Source: Balanoglossus misakiensis
Lineage: Eukaryota; Hemichordata
Assembly (NCBI GenBank): GCA_040954595.2
Contig: CM082588.2
Coordinates: 10,354,001-10,418,000 of the forward strand
Direction of reading: 5' to 3'
DNA length: 64,000 nucleotides
The translations under genes were made by a program, and so were the position numbers. Positions 23,314-34,000 of this stretch are shown here, in pieces; within the stretch, counting starts at the first letter, position 1, and every line of letters begins with the position of its first letter. The notes below the pieces were generated by a model that saw nothing but the letters and a program-made list of their open reading frames with translations, had not been told where the DNA came from and did no database searches.

Positions 23314-26300
23314 ATAGGCCTATCATGTGTTATGCACATCACAACATAATTTTGTAAACAAACGAGGCTTTGTTTGGAAGCAACCGTGGAAATTTTAGAA
23401 CTATCTCTCGATCTACAGAGTATAGTGGAAAACGTTCATATGCGCATAGGCCTATCATGTGTTATGCACATCACAACATAATTTTGTAAACAAACGAGGC
23501 TTTGTTTGGAAGCAACCGTGGAAATTTTAGAACTATCTCTCGATCTACAGAGTATAGTGGAAAACGTTCATATGCGCATATGCTATCATGTGTTATGCAC
23601 ATCACAACATAATTTTGTAAACAAACGAGGCTTTGTTTGGAAGCAACATTGGAAATTTTAGAACTATCTGTCGATCTACGGAGTATAGTGGAAAACGTTC
23701 ATATGCGCATAGGCCTATATATGTGTTCTGCGCATCACAACAGAATTTTGTAAATGAACGAGGCTGTGTTTGGAAACAACCATGGAAATTTTAGAACTAT
23801 CTCTCGATCTACAGTGTATAGTGGAAAACGTTCATATGCGCATAGGCCTATCATGTGTTATGCACATCACAACATAATTTTGTAAACAAACGAGGCTTTG
23901 TTTGGAAGCAACCGTGGAAATTTTAGAACTATCTCTCGATCTACAGAGTATAGTGGAAAACGTTCATATGCGCATAGGCCTATATATGTGTTCTGCGCAT
24001 CACAACATAATTTTGTAAACAATCGAGGATGTGTTTGGAAGCAATCATGGAAATTTTAGAACTATCCGTCGATCTACAGAGTCTAGTGGGAAACTTTCTT
24101 ATGCGCATAGGCATATGTATGTGTTCAGCGCATCACAACAGAATTTTGTAAATGAACGAGGCTGTGTTTGGAAACAACCATGGAAATTTTAGAACTATCT
24201 CTCGATCTACAGAGTCTAGTGGAAAACTTTATTATGCACATTTGCCTATCTATGTATTATGCGCATCACAACAGAAATCGCTAAATAAACGAGGCTGTAT
24301 TTGGAAGCAACCATGTAAATTTTACAACTATCCGTCGATCTACAGAGTTTGGTGGAAAACTTTCTTATGCGCATAGGCCTATTACGTGTTCTGCGCCTAA
24401 CAACAGAATTCGGTAAATAAACGAGGCTGTTTGGAAGCAACCATGGAAATTTTAGAACTATCTCTCGATCTACAGTGTATAGTGGAAAACGTTCATATGC
24501 GCATAGGCCTATCATGTGTTATGCACATCACAACATAATTTTGTAAACAAACGAGGCTTTGTTTGGAAGCAACATTGGAAATTTTAGAACTATCTGTCGA
24601 TCTACGGAGTATAGTGGAAAACGTTCATATGCGCATAGGCCTATATATGTGTTCTGCGCATCACAACAGAATTTTGTAAACAATCGAGGATGTGTTTGGA
24701 AGCAATCATGGAAATTTTAGAACTATCCGTCGATCTACAGAGTCTAGTGGGAAACTTTCTTATGCGCATAGGCATATGTATGTGTTCAGCGCATCACAAA
24801 AGAATTTTGTAAATGAACGAGGCTGTGTTTGGAAACAACCATGGAAATTTTAGAACTATCTCTCGATCTACAGAGTCTAGTGGAAAACTTTATTATGCAC
24901 ATAGGCCTATTACGTGTTCTGCGCATCACAACAGAAATCGGTAAATAAACGAGGCTGTTTGGAAGCAACCATGTAAATTTTACAACTATCCGTCGATCTA
25001 CAGAGGTGGAAAACTTTCTTATGCGCATAGGCCTATTACGTGTTCTGCGCCTCACAACAGAAATCGGTAAATAAACGAGGCTGTTTGGAAGCAACCATGT
25101 AAATTTTAGAACTATCCGTCGATCTACAGAGTCTAGTGGAAAAACGTTCATGTGCGCATAGGCCTATCATGTGTTATGCACATCACAACAGAATTTTGTA
25201 AACAAACGAGGCTTTGTTTGGAAGCAACAATGGAAATTTTAGAACTATCTGTCGATCTACGGAGTATAGTGGAAAACGTTCATATGCGCATAGGCCTATA
25301 TATGTGTTCTGCGCATCACAACAGAATTTTGTAAACAATCGAGGATGTGTTTGGAAGCAATCATGGAAATTTTAGAACTATCCGTCGATCTACAGAGTCT
25401 AGTGGGAAACTTTATTATGCGCATAGGCCTATTACGTGCTCTGCGCCTCACAACAGAATTCGGTAAATAAACGAGGCTGTTTGGAAGCAACCATGGAAAT
25501 TTTAGAACTATCCGTCGATCTACAGAGTCTAGTGGAAAAATGTCTTATGCGCATAGGCCTATCATGTGTTCTGCGCCTCACAACAGAAATCGGTAAATAA
25601 ACGAGGCTGTTTGGAAGCAACCATGGAAATTGTACAACTATCTGTCGATCTACATAGTCTAGTGGAAAACGTTCTTATGCGCATAGGCCTATCTATGTGT
25701 TATGCGCATCACAACAGAAATCGGTAAATAAACGAGGCTGTATTTGGAAGCAATCATGAAATTTTACAACTATCCGTCGATCTACAGAGTCTGGTGGAAA
25801 ACTTCCTTATGCGCATAGACCTATTACGTGTTCTGCGCCTCACAACAGAATTCGGTAAATAAACGATGCTGTTTGGAAGCAACCATGGAAATTGTACAAC
25901 TATCCGTCGATCTACAGAGTCTAGTGGAAAACGTTCTTATGCGCATAGGCCTATCTATGTGTTATGCGCATCACAACAGAAATCGGTAAATAAACGAGGC
26001 TGTGTTTGGAAGCATCCATGGACATTTTAGAACTATCTCTCGATCTACAGAGTCTATAGTGGAAAACTTTCTTATGCACATATGCCTATCTATGTGTTCT
26101 GCGCCTCACAACAGAAATCGGTAAATAAACGAGGCTGTTTAAAAGCAACCATGGAAATTTTACAGCTATCCGTCGATCTACAGAGTCTAGTGGAAACGTT
26201 CTTATGCGCATAGGCCTATATATGTGTTCTGCGTATCACAACAGAATTTTGTAAACAAACGAGGCTGTGTTTGGAAGCAACCATGGACATTTTAGAACTA

Positions 26301-27866
26301 TCTCTCGATCTACAGAGTCTATAGTGGAAAACTTTCTTATGCACATATGCCTATCTATGTGTTCTGCGCCTCACAACAGAATTCGGTAAATAAACGAGGC
26401 TGTTTGGAAGCAACCATGGAAATTTTACAACTATCCGTCGATCTACAGAGTCTAGTGGAAAACGTTATTATGCGCATAGGCCTATATATGTGTTCTGCGC
26501 ATCACAACAGAATTTTGTAAACAAACGAGGCTGTGTTTGGAAGCAACCATGGAAATTTTAGAACTATCTCTCGGTCTACAGAGTCTAGTGGAAAACTTTA
26601 TTATGCACATATGCCTATCTATGTGTTCTGCGCATCACAACAGAAATCGGTAAATAAACGAGGCTGTTTGGAAGCAACCATGGAAATTTTACAACTATCC
26701 GTCGATCTACAGAGTCTAGTGGAAAAATGTCTTATGCGCATAGGCCTATCATGTGTTCTGTGCCTCACAACAGAAATAGGTAAATAAACGAGGCTGTTTG
26801 GAAGCAACCATGGAAATTGTACAACTATCCGTCGATCTACAGAGTCTAGTGGAAAACGTTCTTATGCGCATAGGCCTATCTATGTGTTATGCGCATCACA
26901 ACAGAAATCGGTAAATAAACGAGGCTGTATTTGGAAGCAACCATGAAATTTTACAACTATCCGTCGATCTACAGAGTCTGGTGGAAAACTTCCTTATGCG
27001 CATAGACCTATTACGTGTTCTGCGCCTCACAACAGAATTCGGTAAATAAACGAGGCTGTTTGGAAGCAACCATGGACATTGTACAACTATCCGTCGATCT
27101 ACAAAGTCTAGTGGAAAACGTTCTTATGCGCATAGGCCTATCTATGTGTTATGCGCATCACAACAGAAATCGCTAAATAAACGAGGCTGTATTTGGAAGC
27201 AACCATGAAATTTTACAACTATCTGTCGATCTACGGAGTATAGTGGAAAACGTTCATATGCGCATAGGCCTATATATGTGTTCTGCGCATCACAACAGAA
27301 TTTTGTAAACAATCGAGGATGTGTTTGGAAGCAATCATGGAAATTTTAGAACTATCCGTCGATCTACAGAGTCTAGTGGGAAACTTTCTTATGCGCATAG
27401 GCATATGTATGTGTTCAGCGCATCACAACAGAATTTTGTAAATGAACGAGGCTGTGTTTGGAAACAACCATGGAAATTTTAGAACTATCTCTCGATCTAA
27501 AGTTGAAAAGTTTCTTATGCGCATAGGCCTATTACGTGTTCTGCGCCTCACAACAGAATTCGGTAAATAAACGAGGCTGTTTGGAAGCAACAATGGAAAT
27601 TTTAGAACTATCCGTCGATCTACGGAGTATAGTGGAAAACGTTCATATGCGCATAGGCCTATATATGTGTTCTGCGCATCACAACAGAATTTTGTAAACA
27701 ATCGAGGATGTGTTTGGAAGCAATCATGGAAATTTTAGAACTATCCGTCGATCTACAGAGTCTAGTGGGAAACTTTCTTATGCGCATAGGCATATGTATG
27801 TGTTCAGCGCATCACAACAGAATTTTGTAAATGAACGAGGCTGTGTTTGGAAACAACCATGGAAAT
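23314..27866. repeat. Satellite array, block 3
   Basis: About 35 monomers from the right ATA of element B to the left AAAT (27863-27866) of the Gypsy element. It contains the empty-site paralogue of element A copy 1 (TA at 23702-23703 in an otherwise identical monomer). The part near 25560-26990 parallels 37310-38890 downstream of the Gypsy element, so the retrotransposon sits between related higher-order blocks. One monomer (near 27490) carries the AAGTTG replacement variant. Confidence 0.95.
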
Positions 27867-28076
27867 TGTAACGGCCTTGTTGATCCATTGAATTTGTATA
27901 CATGTATATCTGTATGTATGTTATACCTGTATCTTATAGTAATTAGTTATTCAATTATTCATATGACGTAATAGTACTTACCTTCAATTGGTTGATCTTA
28001 ATTATATGCAAACCACCTGGAAGTTTCATTTGACCAATGAACACAAGCTAATCTGGCACTATGATGTAATTGCTGA

Positions 28077-28110
28077 TATAAAAGGACATGGTGCATAAAA
28101 TTGGTCAGTT
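28077..28110 (+). promoter_or_regulatory. LTR core promoter: TATA box and initiator
   Basis: TATAAAAGG at 28077-28085. TCAGTT at 28105-28110 matches the animal initiator consensus TCAKTY, and its A (28107) lies 30 bp after the first T of TATA, the expected distance. A CCAAT box lies about 70 bp upstream of the start. The transcription start is therefore predicted at 28107, which fixes the U3/R boundary. The same signals in the 3' LTR are at 35494-35527. Confidence 0.72.
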
Positions 28111-28170
28111 CACCTCTGTAGCCAGACCGGCCACACACGTTGGAACTGACATGTATTTGTTCCATTTCAG
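28106..28170 (+). repeat. 65-bp LTR direct repeat, copy 1
   Basis: Begins CAGTTCACCTCTGTAGCC at the predicted transcription start and ends TTTGTTCCATTTCAG. It recurs without a visible change at 28361-28425. The copy is followed by GTTAGT, so the junction CAG/GTTAGT resembles a splice donor, while the end of each copy resembles a 3' splice site. Confidence 0.9.
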
Positions 28171-28360
28171 GTTAGTTTCCTTGTACCTTACCTGTTGCTT
28201 GAAGCTTTGTATTTTGGTGCATTCTACCGACTCATTTCAGCACAAGTAATTGGTGTCTTTAACTTGCGTCAATTTTCCAATTGTATGTCTATATTTTTCA
28301 CTTGCATGAATTTTGGTGTATTCTGTTGGAGGTGAACTCCCATACATGTGTGTAATTTAG

Positions 28361-28425
28361 CAGTTCACCTCTGTAGCCAGACCGGCCACACACGTTGGAA
28401 CTGACATGTATTTGTTCCATTTCAG
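28361..28425 (+). repeat. 65-bp LTR direct repeat, copy 2
   Basis: Second copy of 28106-28170, inside the R region as predicted here. It ends 2 bp before the ATTAAA poly(A) signal. Equivalent copies in the 3' LTR are 35523-35587 and 35778-35842. Confidence 0.9.
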
Positions 28426-28427
28426 TT

Positions 28428-28433
28428 ATTAAA
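28428..28433 (+). terminator. Candidate LTR polyadenylation signal ATTAAA
   Basis: ATTAAA, followed by a GT-rich stretch (CTGTTTGGTGTGAATATG) about 50 bp on, the usual downstream element. It would act in the 3' LTR (35845-35850) and place the R/U5 boundary near 28450. Confidence 0.5.
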
Positions 28434-28510
28434 TGTAAGGCCTATGTCTTTGTTACCCGTAACCTGTTTGGTGTGAATATGTTGGAATGAACGGCGACAA
28501 CCGTGACAAA

Positions 28511-28528
28511 TGGCGTAGTCGGCAGGAT
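28511..28528 (+). promoter_or_regulatory. Primer binding site complementary to tRNA-Ser
   Basis: TGGCGTAGTCGGCAGGAT, starting 2 bp after the LTR. Its reverse complement ends in CGACTACG-CCA, the 3' end of the common metazoan tRNA-Ser (AGA/TGA type, whose 5' end is GTAGTCG), for 18 consecutive bases as I recall that tRNA. It primes minus-strand DNA synthesis. Confidence 0.85.
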
Positions 28529-29582
28529 TTGGCAATTCCTACGCAAGTTCTTGTTTCGGGACGGAGAGGATGATACTGACAAGTGCCATGTTTTAACTGG
28601 TCAGAAGTGTCTGGACAACGGACAACGCCCAACCAGGTGTGTCTTTCGCTGAGCTGGACGTCCTTGGGGAGCCAACCGGACTGCAGACAGACGGGAGCCA
28701 GGTCCAAGCGTCAACGGCGAGAAAAATTCTCTGCAGAGTGCCAAGTGGTGAAGTCGCTGAACTGTTACCGGCCGGAACTGTTTAGTGTGAAGTGTTCATC
28801 GCGGTATACAAGGTATTGTGTGTCCAGAACTTGACAGTGTTATTCCGTGCGAACTATAGACAGTGCGCATAAATTCCGTCCGTGGCGCATAGTTTCCATC
28901 TGTGATAACTTCGGACTTGAACTTGTGGACTGGGTATTTTATTGCAAACGAACTTTCTGGTTATTCGCCGTAGAACCTGGTGTAACGTAATGTTTGTAAA
29001 TTTTTCTTAGAAATTTCAATATTGTCTATATAATGCAATGTGGTCAAAGTAGTTTTGACTTTGATTTAATTGTTGAAGTGGGCTCCATGTGGATATAAAC
29101 CCATGTTTTGTTGCCTTTAGCCTGCTTTAAAAAAAAAAAAAAAATTATTTTCTTTCAACAGTATATTTTGGTTAAGTGCTGAAGTATAAATTTTCTTTGT
29201 AAATTTCAGTTCATTATTTTCCAAACGACGTGAAAAAAAAATTGTCAGCGCTTGTTGAAAAAAAAAAATATTAAGTTATAAGTTAAATATTGTATATTGA
29301 CTTGAGTTAGTTTATTATTGTATTAGTTATTTAGTTGTTTCATTATTATTGAGACTGTCCATGAATGGTCGTATTCATCCAAATCATACATTAGTCTCTA
29401 TAGAACCTTTGGCAGTGTCTGTAAACTATTCTATGCTTAGTCCATTCCCTGTTAACGTATGTGCTATGCCAGTAGATACTGATATTAGTGTTAAGATTTT
29501 CCAGTGAAATAGCTTGCATTGCATCGTATTTAACGACACGTCAGAATCCTCCCAAATTGCCTTTCATTTTCTGGGGAAAAAA
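28529..29582 (+). other. Gypsy leader between primer site and gag
   Basis: A long, AT-rich leader of about 1.05 kb with several upstream ATGs and A-runs (an A15-A17 run near 29128, others near 29233 and 29259). The short frames in it (for example 28583-28834) have no recognisable domain. It probably carries packaging or dimerisation signals, or an intron removed before gag translation, but nothing in it proves this. Confidence 0.5.
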
Positions 29583-31007
29583 ATGGCTGTGTCCAAAATA
29601 TCAATTCAAGAGCGAAGCATTTATGTGCAACACTTGCCTTTTGAATGTACAAAGAAACATTTTAGAGAATTTATCGAGTTACAGCTTGGTTTGGCCCAGG
29701 TTGATCAAATTTATATTTCTGATAAAGATTCCGCTTTTGTCATATTTGAGAATATAGAATCAGCCACAGCCGCTCTGCCAGTAATACATAAAAGCACTTT
29801 TGAAGAAAGCAAATTACGGGCAAGTCGTGTGACCACAGCCCGAGGGTTGGAACTGTGGCATTTAATTGAGGAAACCGAACAAAGTACTGGCCTAGATTAC
29901 AATGAAACCAGTGATCCCAAGACATCCAAACCCAAAGCAGATGTACAGGAAATTATTAACATGTTGAGTTTACTGTCTGAAGCAGATAGGAAAGCGGTTG
30001 CACAGGCCATATCACCTGCTCCACTGAAACCAATCGTATCAACCCCTATGCCACATCCGATTCCATTTCCAGCATTTCCAGTACCAACTTCAGTTGCAGA
30101 TTCTTCACCATTTATTATGTCTTCACCTGCCCAAGCAGCTGCTGCACAGCCAGCCACAGCCACTACTGCTTTTCACTCGGTGGAATTCCCAAGAATAGTC
30201 GTCTTCTCTGGCAAAGGTGATGTCACTTATGAAATGTGGCGATATGAAGTTCGAGCACTACAGAGGGAGAATGTGTTTCCGGAGACCATAATTATGCAGG
30301 CTGTTCGGAAATCCCTACGAGCGTCCGCTGCTGAAGTCCTACTACATATGGGAGAAGACATCACAGTGTCCCGATTGATGGCGAAGATGAACATGGTCTT
30401 TGGGAAAGTATTGCCACCGGAAGCAGTTTTGGAAAAATTCTATACAGCACGACAAACGAAGACAGAAAAGGTAGCAGAATGGGCCTGTCGCATCGAAGGA
30501 CTTTTGGATGAACTCAGATCAGGTCAGTCCATCTCTAGTAATTCAGAAGAAACCATGCTTCGAACCAAATTCTTTTCTGGCCTGTCAGATGAGCACATTA
30601 AGAATGCAATCAGACACCGATATGATACGGGAGAAGATTATTCAGGATTGTTGCTAGCCGCAAGAAAGCTTGAAGTAAATAGGGAGACCACTACCAGGGT
30701 TCACCAAGCAACTGTTGCTGACAAGACGATGATAACCAAATTGGAGGAACTTACCAAAGGTCTGAAGAACTTAGCTGAGAAGGTTGCTGAACTAGAGAAG
30801 CGAACTTCAACATCATCAACTCCAGAGTCTACTTTTCGCCGACGTGTCAACAATGAAAATGGCCGGGATCGGCGTGGCAACGATGGAACTCGCCAACCCA
30901 AACAAGTTTTCCCAGGCAACTGCTTCAAGTGTGGTGAACATGGACACAAAAAGACAGACTGTCCTTTAAATGGGGAGCGACCAGGCATCCGGAGGGACAT
31001 GCGCTAG
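29583..31007 (+). CDS. gag: Gag polyprotein with N-terminal RRM-like domain and CCHC zinc knuckle (474 aa)
   Basis: Structural protein that should form the retrotransposon particle and bind its RNA. The frame is open upstream to about 29514, but the first ATG is 29583, in a good context (AAAATGG), so that start is chosen. Residues about 11-83 look like an RNA recognition motif: RNP2-like IYVQHL at 13-18, RNP1-like AFVIFEN at 51-57, and beta-alpha-beta-beta-alpha-beta spacing. A Pro/Ala-rich linker covers about 145-195. Residues about 199-370 resemble the capsid region of PNMA-type Gags (FSG, a conserved W near 219, SLRASAAEVLL, FYTARQ). A short leucine-heptad coiled coil is at about 385-407, followed by a basic stretch, then a zinc knuckle C447-x2-C450-x4-H455-x4-C460. 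The stop lies 36 bp past the frameshift site used to make Gag-Pol. The RRM and PNMA likeness are pattern-based judgements. Confidence 0.93.
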   Translation: MAVSKISIQERSIYVQHLPFECTKKHFREFIELQLGLAQVDQIYISDKDSAFVIFENIESATAALPVIHKSTFEESKLRASRVTTARGLELWHLIEETEQSTGLDYNETSDPKTSKPKADVQEIINMLSLLSEADRKAVAQAISPAPLKPIVSTPMPHPIPFPAFPVPTSVADSSPFIMSSPAQAAAAQPATATTAFHSVEFPRIVVFSGKGDVTYEMWRYEVRALQRENVFPETIIMQAVRKSLRASAAEVLLHMGEDITVSRLMAKMNMVFGKVLPPEAVLEKFYTARQTKTEKVAEWACRIEGLLDELRSGQSISSNSEETMLRTKFFSGLSDEHIKNAIRHRYDTGEDYSGLLLAARKLEVNRETTTRVHQATVADKTMITKLEELTKGLKNLAEKVAELEKRTSTSSTPESTFRRRVNNENGRDRRGNDGTRQPKQVFPGNCFKCGEHGHKKTDCPLNGERPGIRRDMR

Positions 31008-31011
31008 GTCG
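30965..31011 (+). promoter_or_regulatory. Predicted -1 ribosomal frameshift signal (T TTA AAT + hairpin)
   Basis: In the gag frame the codons read CCT TTA AAT, giving a slippery heptamer T TTA AAT (30965-30971) of the canonical X XXY YYZ form. After a 6-nt spacer comes a hairpin. CGACC (30978-30982) pairs with GGTCG (31007-31011), AG (30983-30984) with CT (31004-31005), and GCAT (30985-30988) with ATGC (30999-31002), with single-base bulges at 31003 and 31006. The hairpin straddles the gag stop. Pol lies in the -1 frame and is open from 30938, so slippage here gives an uninterrupted Gag-Pol. Efficiency is unknown. Confidence 0.78.
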
Positions 31012-34000
31012 GAACGGTAACAGTCCCTCTAATGTTATTGATTCTTTAATAGGCCACGCCAATGAAACTGAGATTGTGCTGGAAGGATCCTCGTGTATTG
31101 CGCTGATAGACACCGGGTCCATGGTATCTACTGTTGCTGACACTTTTAACAGAGAGAAGCTACAGAAACCAATTCATGACCTGAACAACTTGGTGAAGGT
31201 AGAAGGGGCTAGTGGTACAGAAGTTCCTTACCTTGGTTATATTGAAGTTGAAGTGAAATTCCCAGATAGCCATGGACAAGAGATGTCTAAAGATGTATTA
31301 TTGCTTGTTGTTGAAGACACGGAATATAATCAGATGGTTCCAGTTGTGATAGGCACAAATGTTCTCCAACATTTTGTGGATGAAGATACACAGTACAGTA
31401 CAGATCTATCCTCAGTATGGAGACTAGCATACCAAGCGACTATCCACCGGCAGAGGGCCGAAGGTAGGACATTTACAGTTACCACTACTAAACCCATAAC
31501 CATTGGACCATACGAACGCACAGTCATCCATGGATTTTGCAGAGTGGACCTAAGAAATTGTCAATCAGTAGTTGTGGTGGAACCAGAAAATGACAGACTT
31601 TTACCTGGTGGTTTACTTGTTACTCCAGCCGTGTTGAAGTTAGAGCCTCGTGGTAATTCATGTCGAATCCCAGTAATGGTGACCAACTATGGAGCACGTG
31701 CTGTCACAGTTCCCCCTAAAAGCACCCTATGTAACATGAACTTAGCATCTAATGTCTCACAGCCTTTAGATCCATATGGAGATGATATTGATACAAACTC
31801 AGATGGGACCACCTCACCAAAAGTACCCGATTGGCTGATAAAAGACCTGGGATTACAAGAGGCAGATACAGAATTAACAGAAATCCAGAAAGACCAAGCC
31901 TTGGCTACCATTGGTAAATGGCAAACCGTGTTCTCTACAGGTGAGAGAGATTTGGGACACACAACATTGGTAACACATTCGATAAAGTTAACGGATGAAA
32001 CCCCCTTTAAAGATAAATACCGTCGAATCCCTATGGGTATGTACGAAGAATTGCAACAGTACCTGCAAGATATGCTACAGAGTGGTGTGATTAGAGAATC
32101 AAACAGCCCGTGGTCCTCAAATGTTGTATGTGTCAGAAAACCTGATGGGAAGCTGAGGGTGTGTATTGATTATAGACGTCTCAACGCCAAAACCATTAAA
32201 GACGCTTACGCATTACCCCGGGTATTGGATACGCTTGATAACCTTAGTAACGCCGAGTGGTTTTCATCGCTTGATCTACGGTCTGGATATTACCAAGTAG
32301 AGATGGCGGAAGACGACAAAGCGAAGACAGCTTTCACGGTGGGAAACTTCGGCTTATTTGAATTCAACCGTATGTCTATGGGTCTGACCAACGCACCTGC
32401 AACTTTCCAGCGTCTCATGGAGAAGTGTTTTGGAGAATTGGCGTTCAGAGAATGTTGTGTGTATTTAGATGACATCATAGTATTTTCGAAGACTTTTGAA
32501 GACCACCTCAATAGATTGGAGCGGGTATTCCAGCGGCTGGCATCACATGGATTAAAGTTGAAGGCAACGAAATGTGTTTTATTCCAGAAGAAGGTGAAAT
32601 ATCTTGGACACGTGGTATCAGCCGACGGAATTACAACGGACCCAGACAAGGTAGCAGCTCTGAAGGAATGGCCAATACCCACTACTGTAACAGAACTGAG
32701 AAGATTTCTTGGATTTGCAGGGTATTACAGGAGATTTATCCAAAGCTACAGTAATATTGCCAAGCCACTTAACGACTTGCTGTGTGGACGTCAGTCAAGG
32801 AATAAGGCGGGAAAATTTGAAAAACTCCAGTGGGGACAACAGGAACAACAAGCTTTCGACACTCTGAGGAAGAGCCTAATGTCGTCACCAATACTAGCCT
32901 TTGCTGACTACTCACTTCCATTTGAAATACATACTGATGCAAGTTCCACAGGTCTGGGAGCAGTGCTGTATCAACGCCAGAAAGGTATTCTCAGAGTAAT
33001 TGCCTATGCAAGTAGAGGACTCACCAAGTCTGAAAGTAATTATCCAGCTCATAAATTAGAATTTTTGGCACTGAAATGGGCCGTCACCAAGAAGTTCAAC
33101 GACTACCTGTATGGAAGCAAATTCACGGTGCATACAGACAACAACCCTTTGACGTATGTGTTAACTTCTGCGAAACTGGATGCGGTGGGACACAGATGGT
33201 TGTCAGACTTGTCATTATACGACTTCTCTATTGTTTACCGGAGTGGTAAGAAGAATATAGAGGCTGACGCTTTGTCTAGGATTCCATGGAATAGAGAGAA
33301 TCCAGAGACGGAAACCAATCTGGGAGCCGATGTAGTCCAGGCGCTTTGTCGAGCAACAGAAGGTCCATACGTAACTTCATTCGGAATGGTAGCAGATGAG
33401 GACAGACCTGCAGTAGTTCAAGGTGGGGATGATGTGTTCTGGAAGACGGAGCAGTCCAAAGATTCAACAATACGGTATGTGACTGATCAGCTTGAAAAGG
33501 ACCACAAACCATTTATGAGAGATCATACAGGAGATATCAGACTACTTATACGAGATTGGAAACGCCTTGTTCTGAAGAATGGAGTCCTATACAGGAAATG
33601 CTTCATCGATGATATACAATATTTGCAACTTGTCTTACCAGTACACCATAGAAAAGATGTCCTGGAGGAACTACATGATAAACTTGGACACTTTGGCCAA
33701 GATAAAACCCTGGATCTGGTACGACGAAGATTCTACTGGCCTAGGATGTCGATGGATGTTCAAAAGAAAGTGGAACATTGTTTACCATGCATTCGCAGGA
33801 AAAGTTCAACTTCCTTACCCAGAACTCCCTTGGTTAATATTCACACATCACAACCGATGGAAATGGTGTGCATCGACTTTCTCCATATACCAACACCAGA
33901 TCAAGGATATAGCAACATATTAGTGATGACGGACCATTTCACTCGATACGCTATAGCAGTACCTACAAAGAACCAGTCTGCCAAAACAACTGCCAAAGCA

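Larger units (their letters stand above)
27867..28508 (+). repeat. 5' LTR (642 bp)
   Basis: Same length as, and by eye identical to, 35284-35925. Inferred parts: U3 27867-28106, R from about 28107 to about 28450, U5 to 28508. U3 holds CCAAT (28034-28038) and a TATA box. A 65-bp segment is directly repeated at 28106-28170 and 28361-28425. Confidence 0.96.

Noticed and set aside
29514-29582. Extending gag upstream to 29514
   Set aside because: The codon at 29514 is TTG. The first ATG is at 29583 in a strong context, so the longer form is unlikely in a eukaryote.
31076-31078. Independent start of pol at 31076
   Set aside because: The codon is GTG and the frame is open back to 30938, overlapping gag. 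A frameshift signal in the overlap explains expression better.
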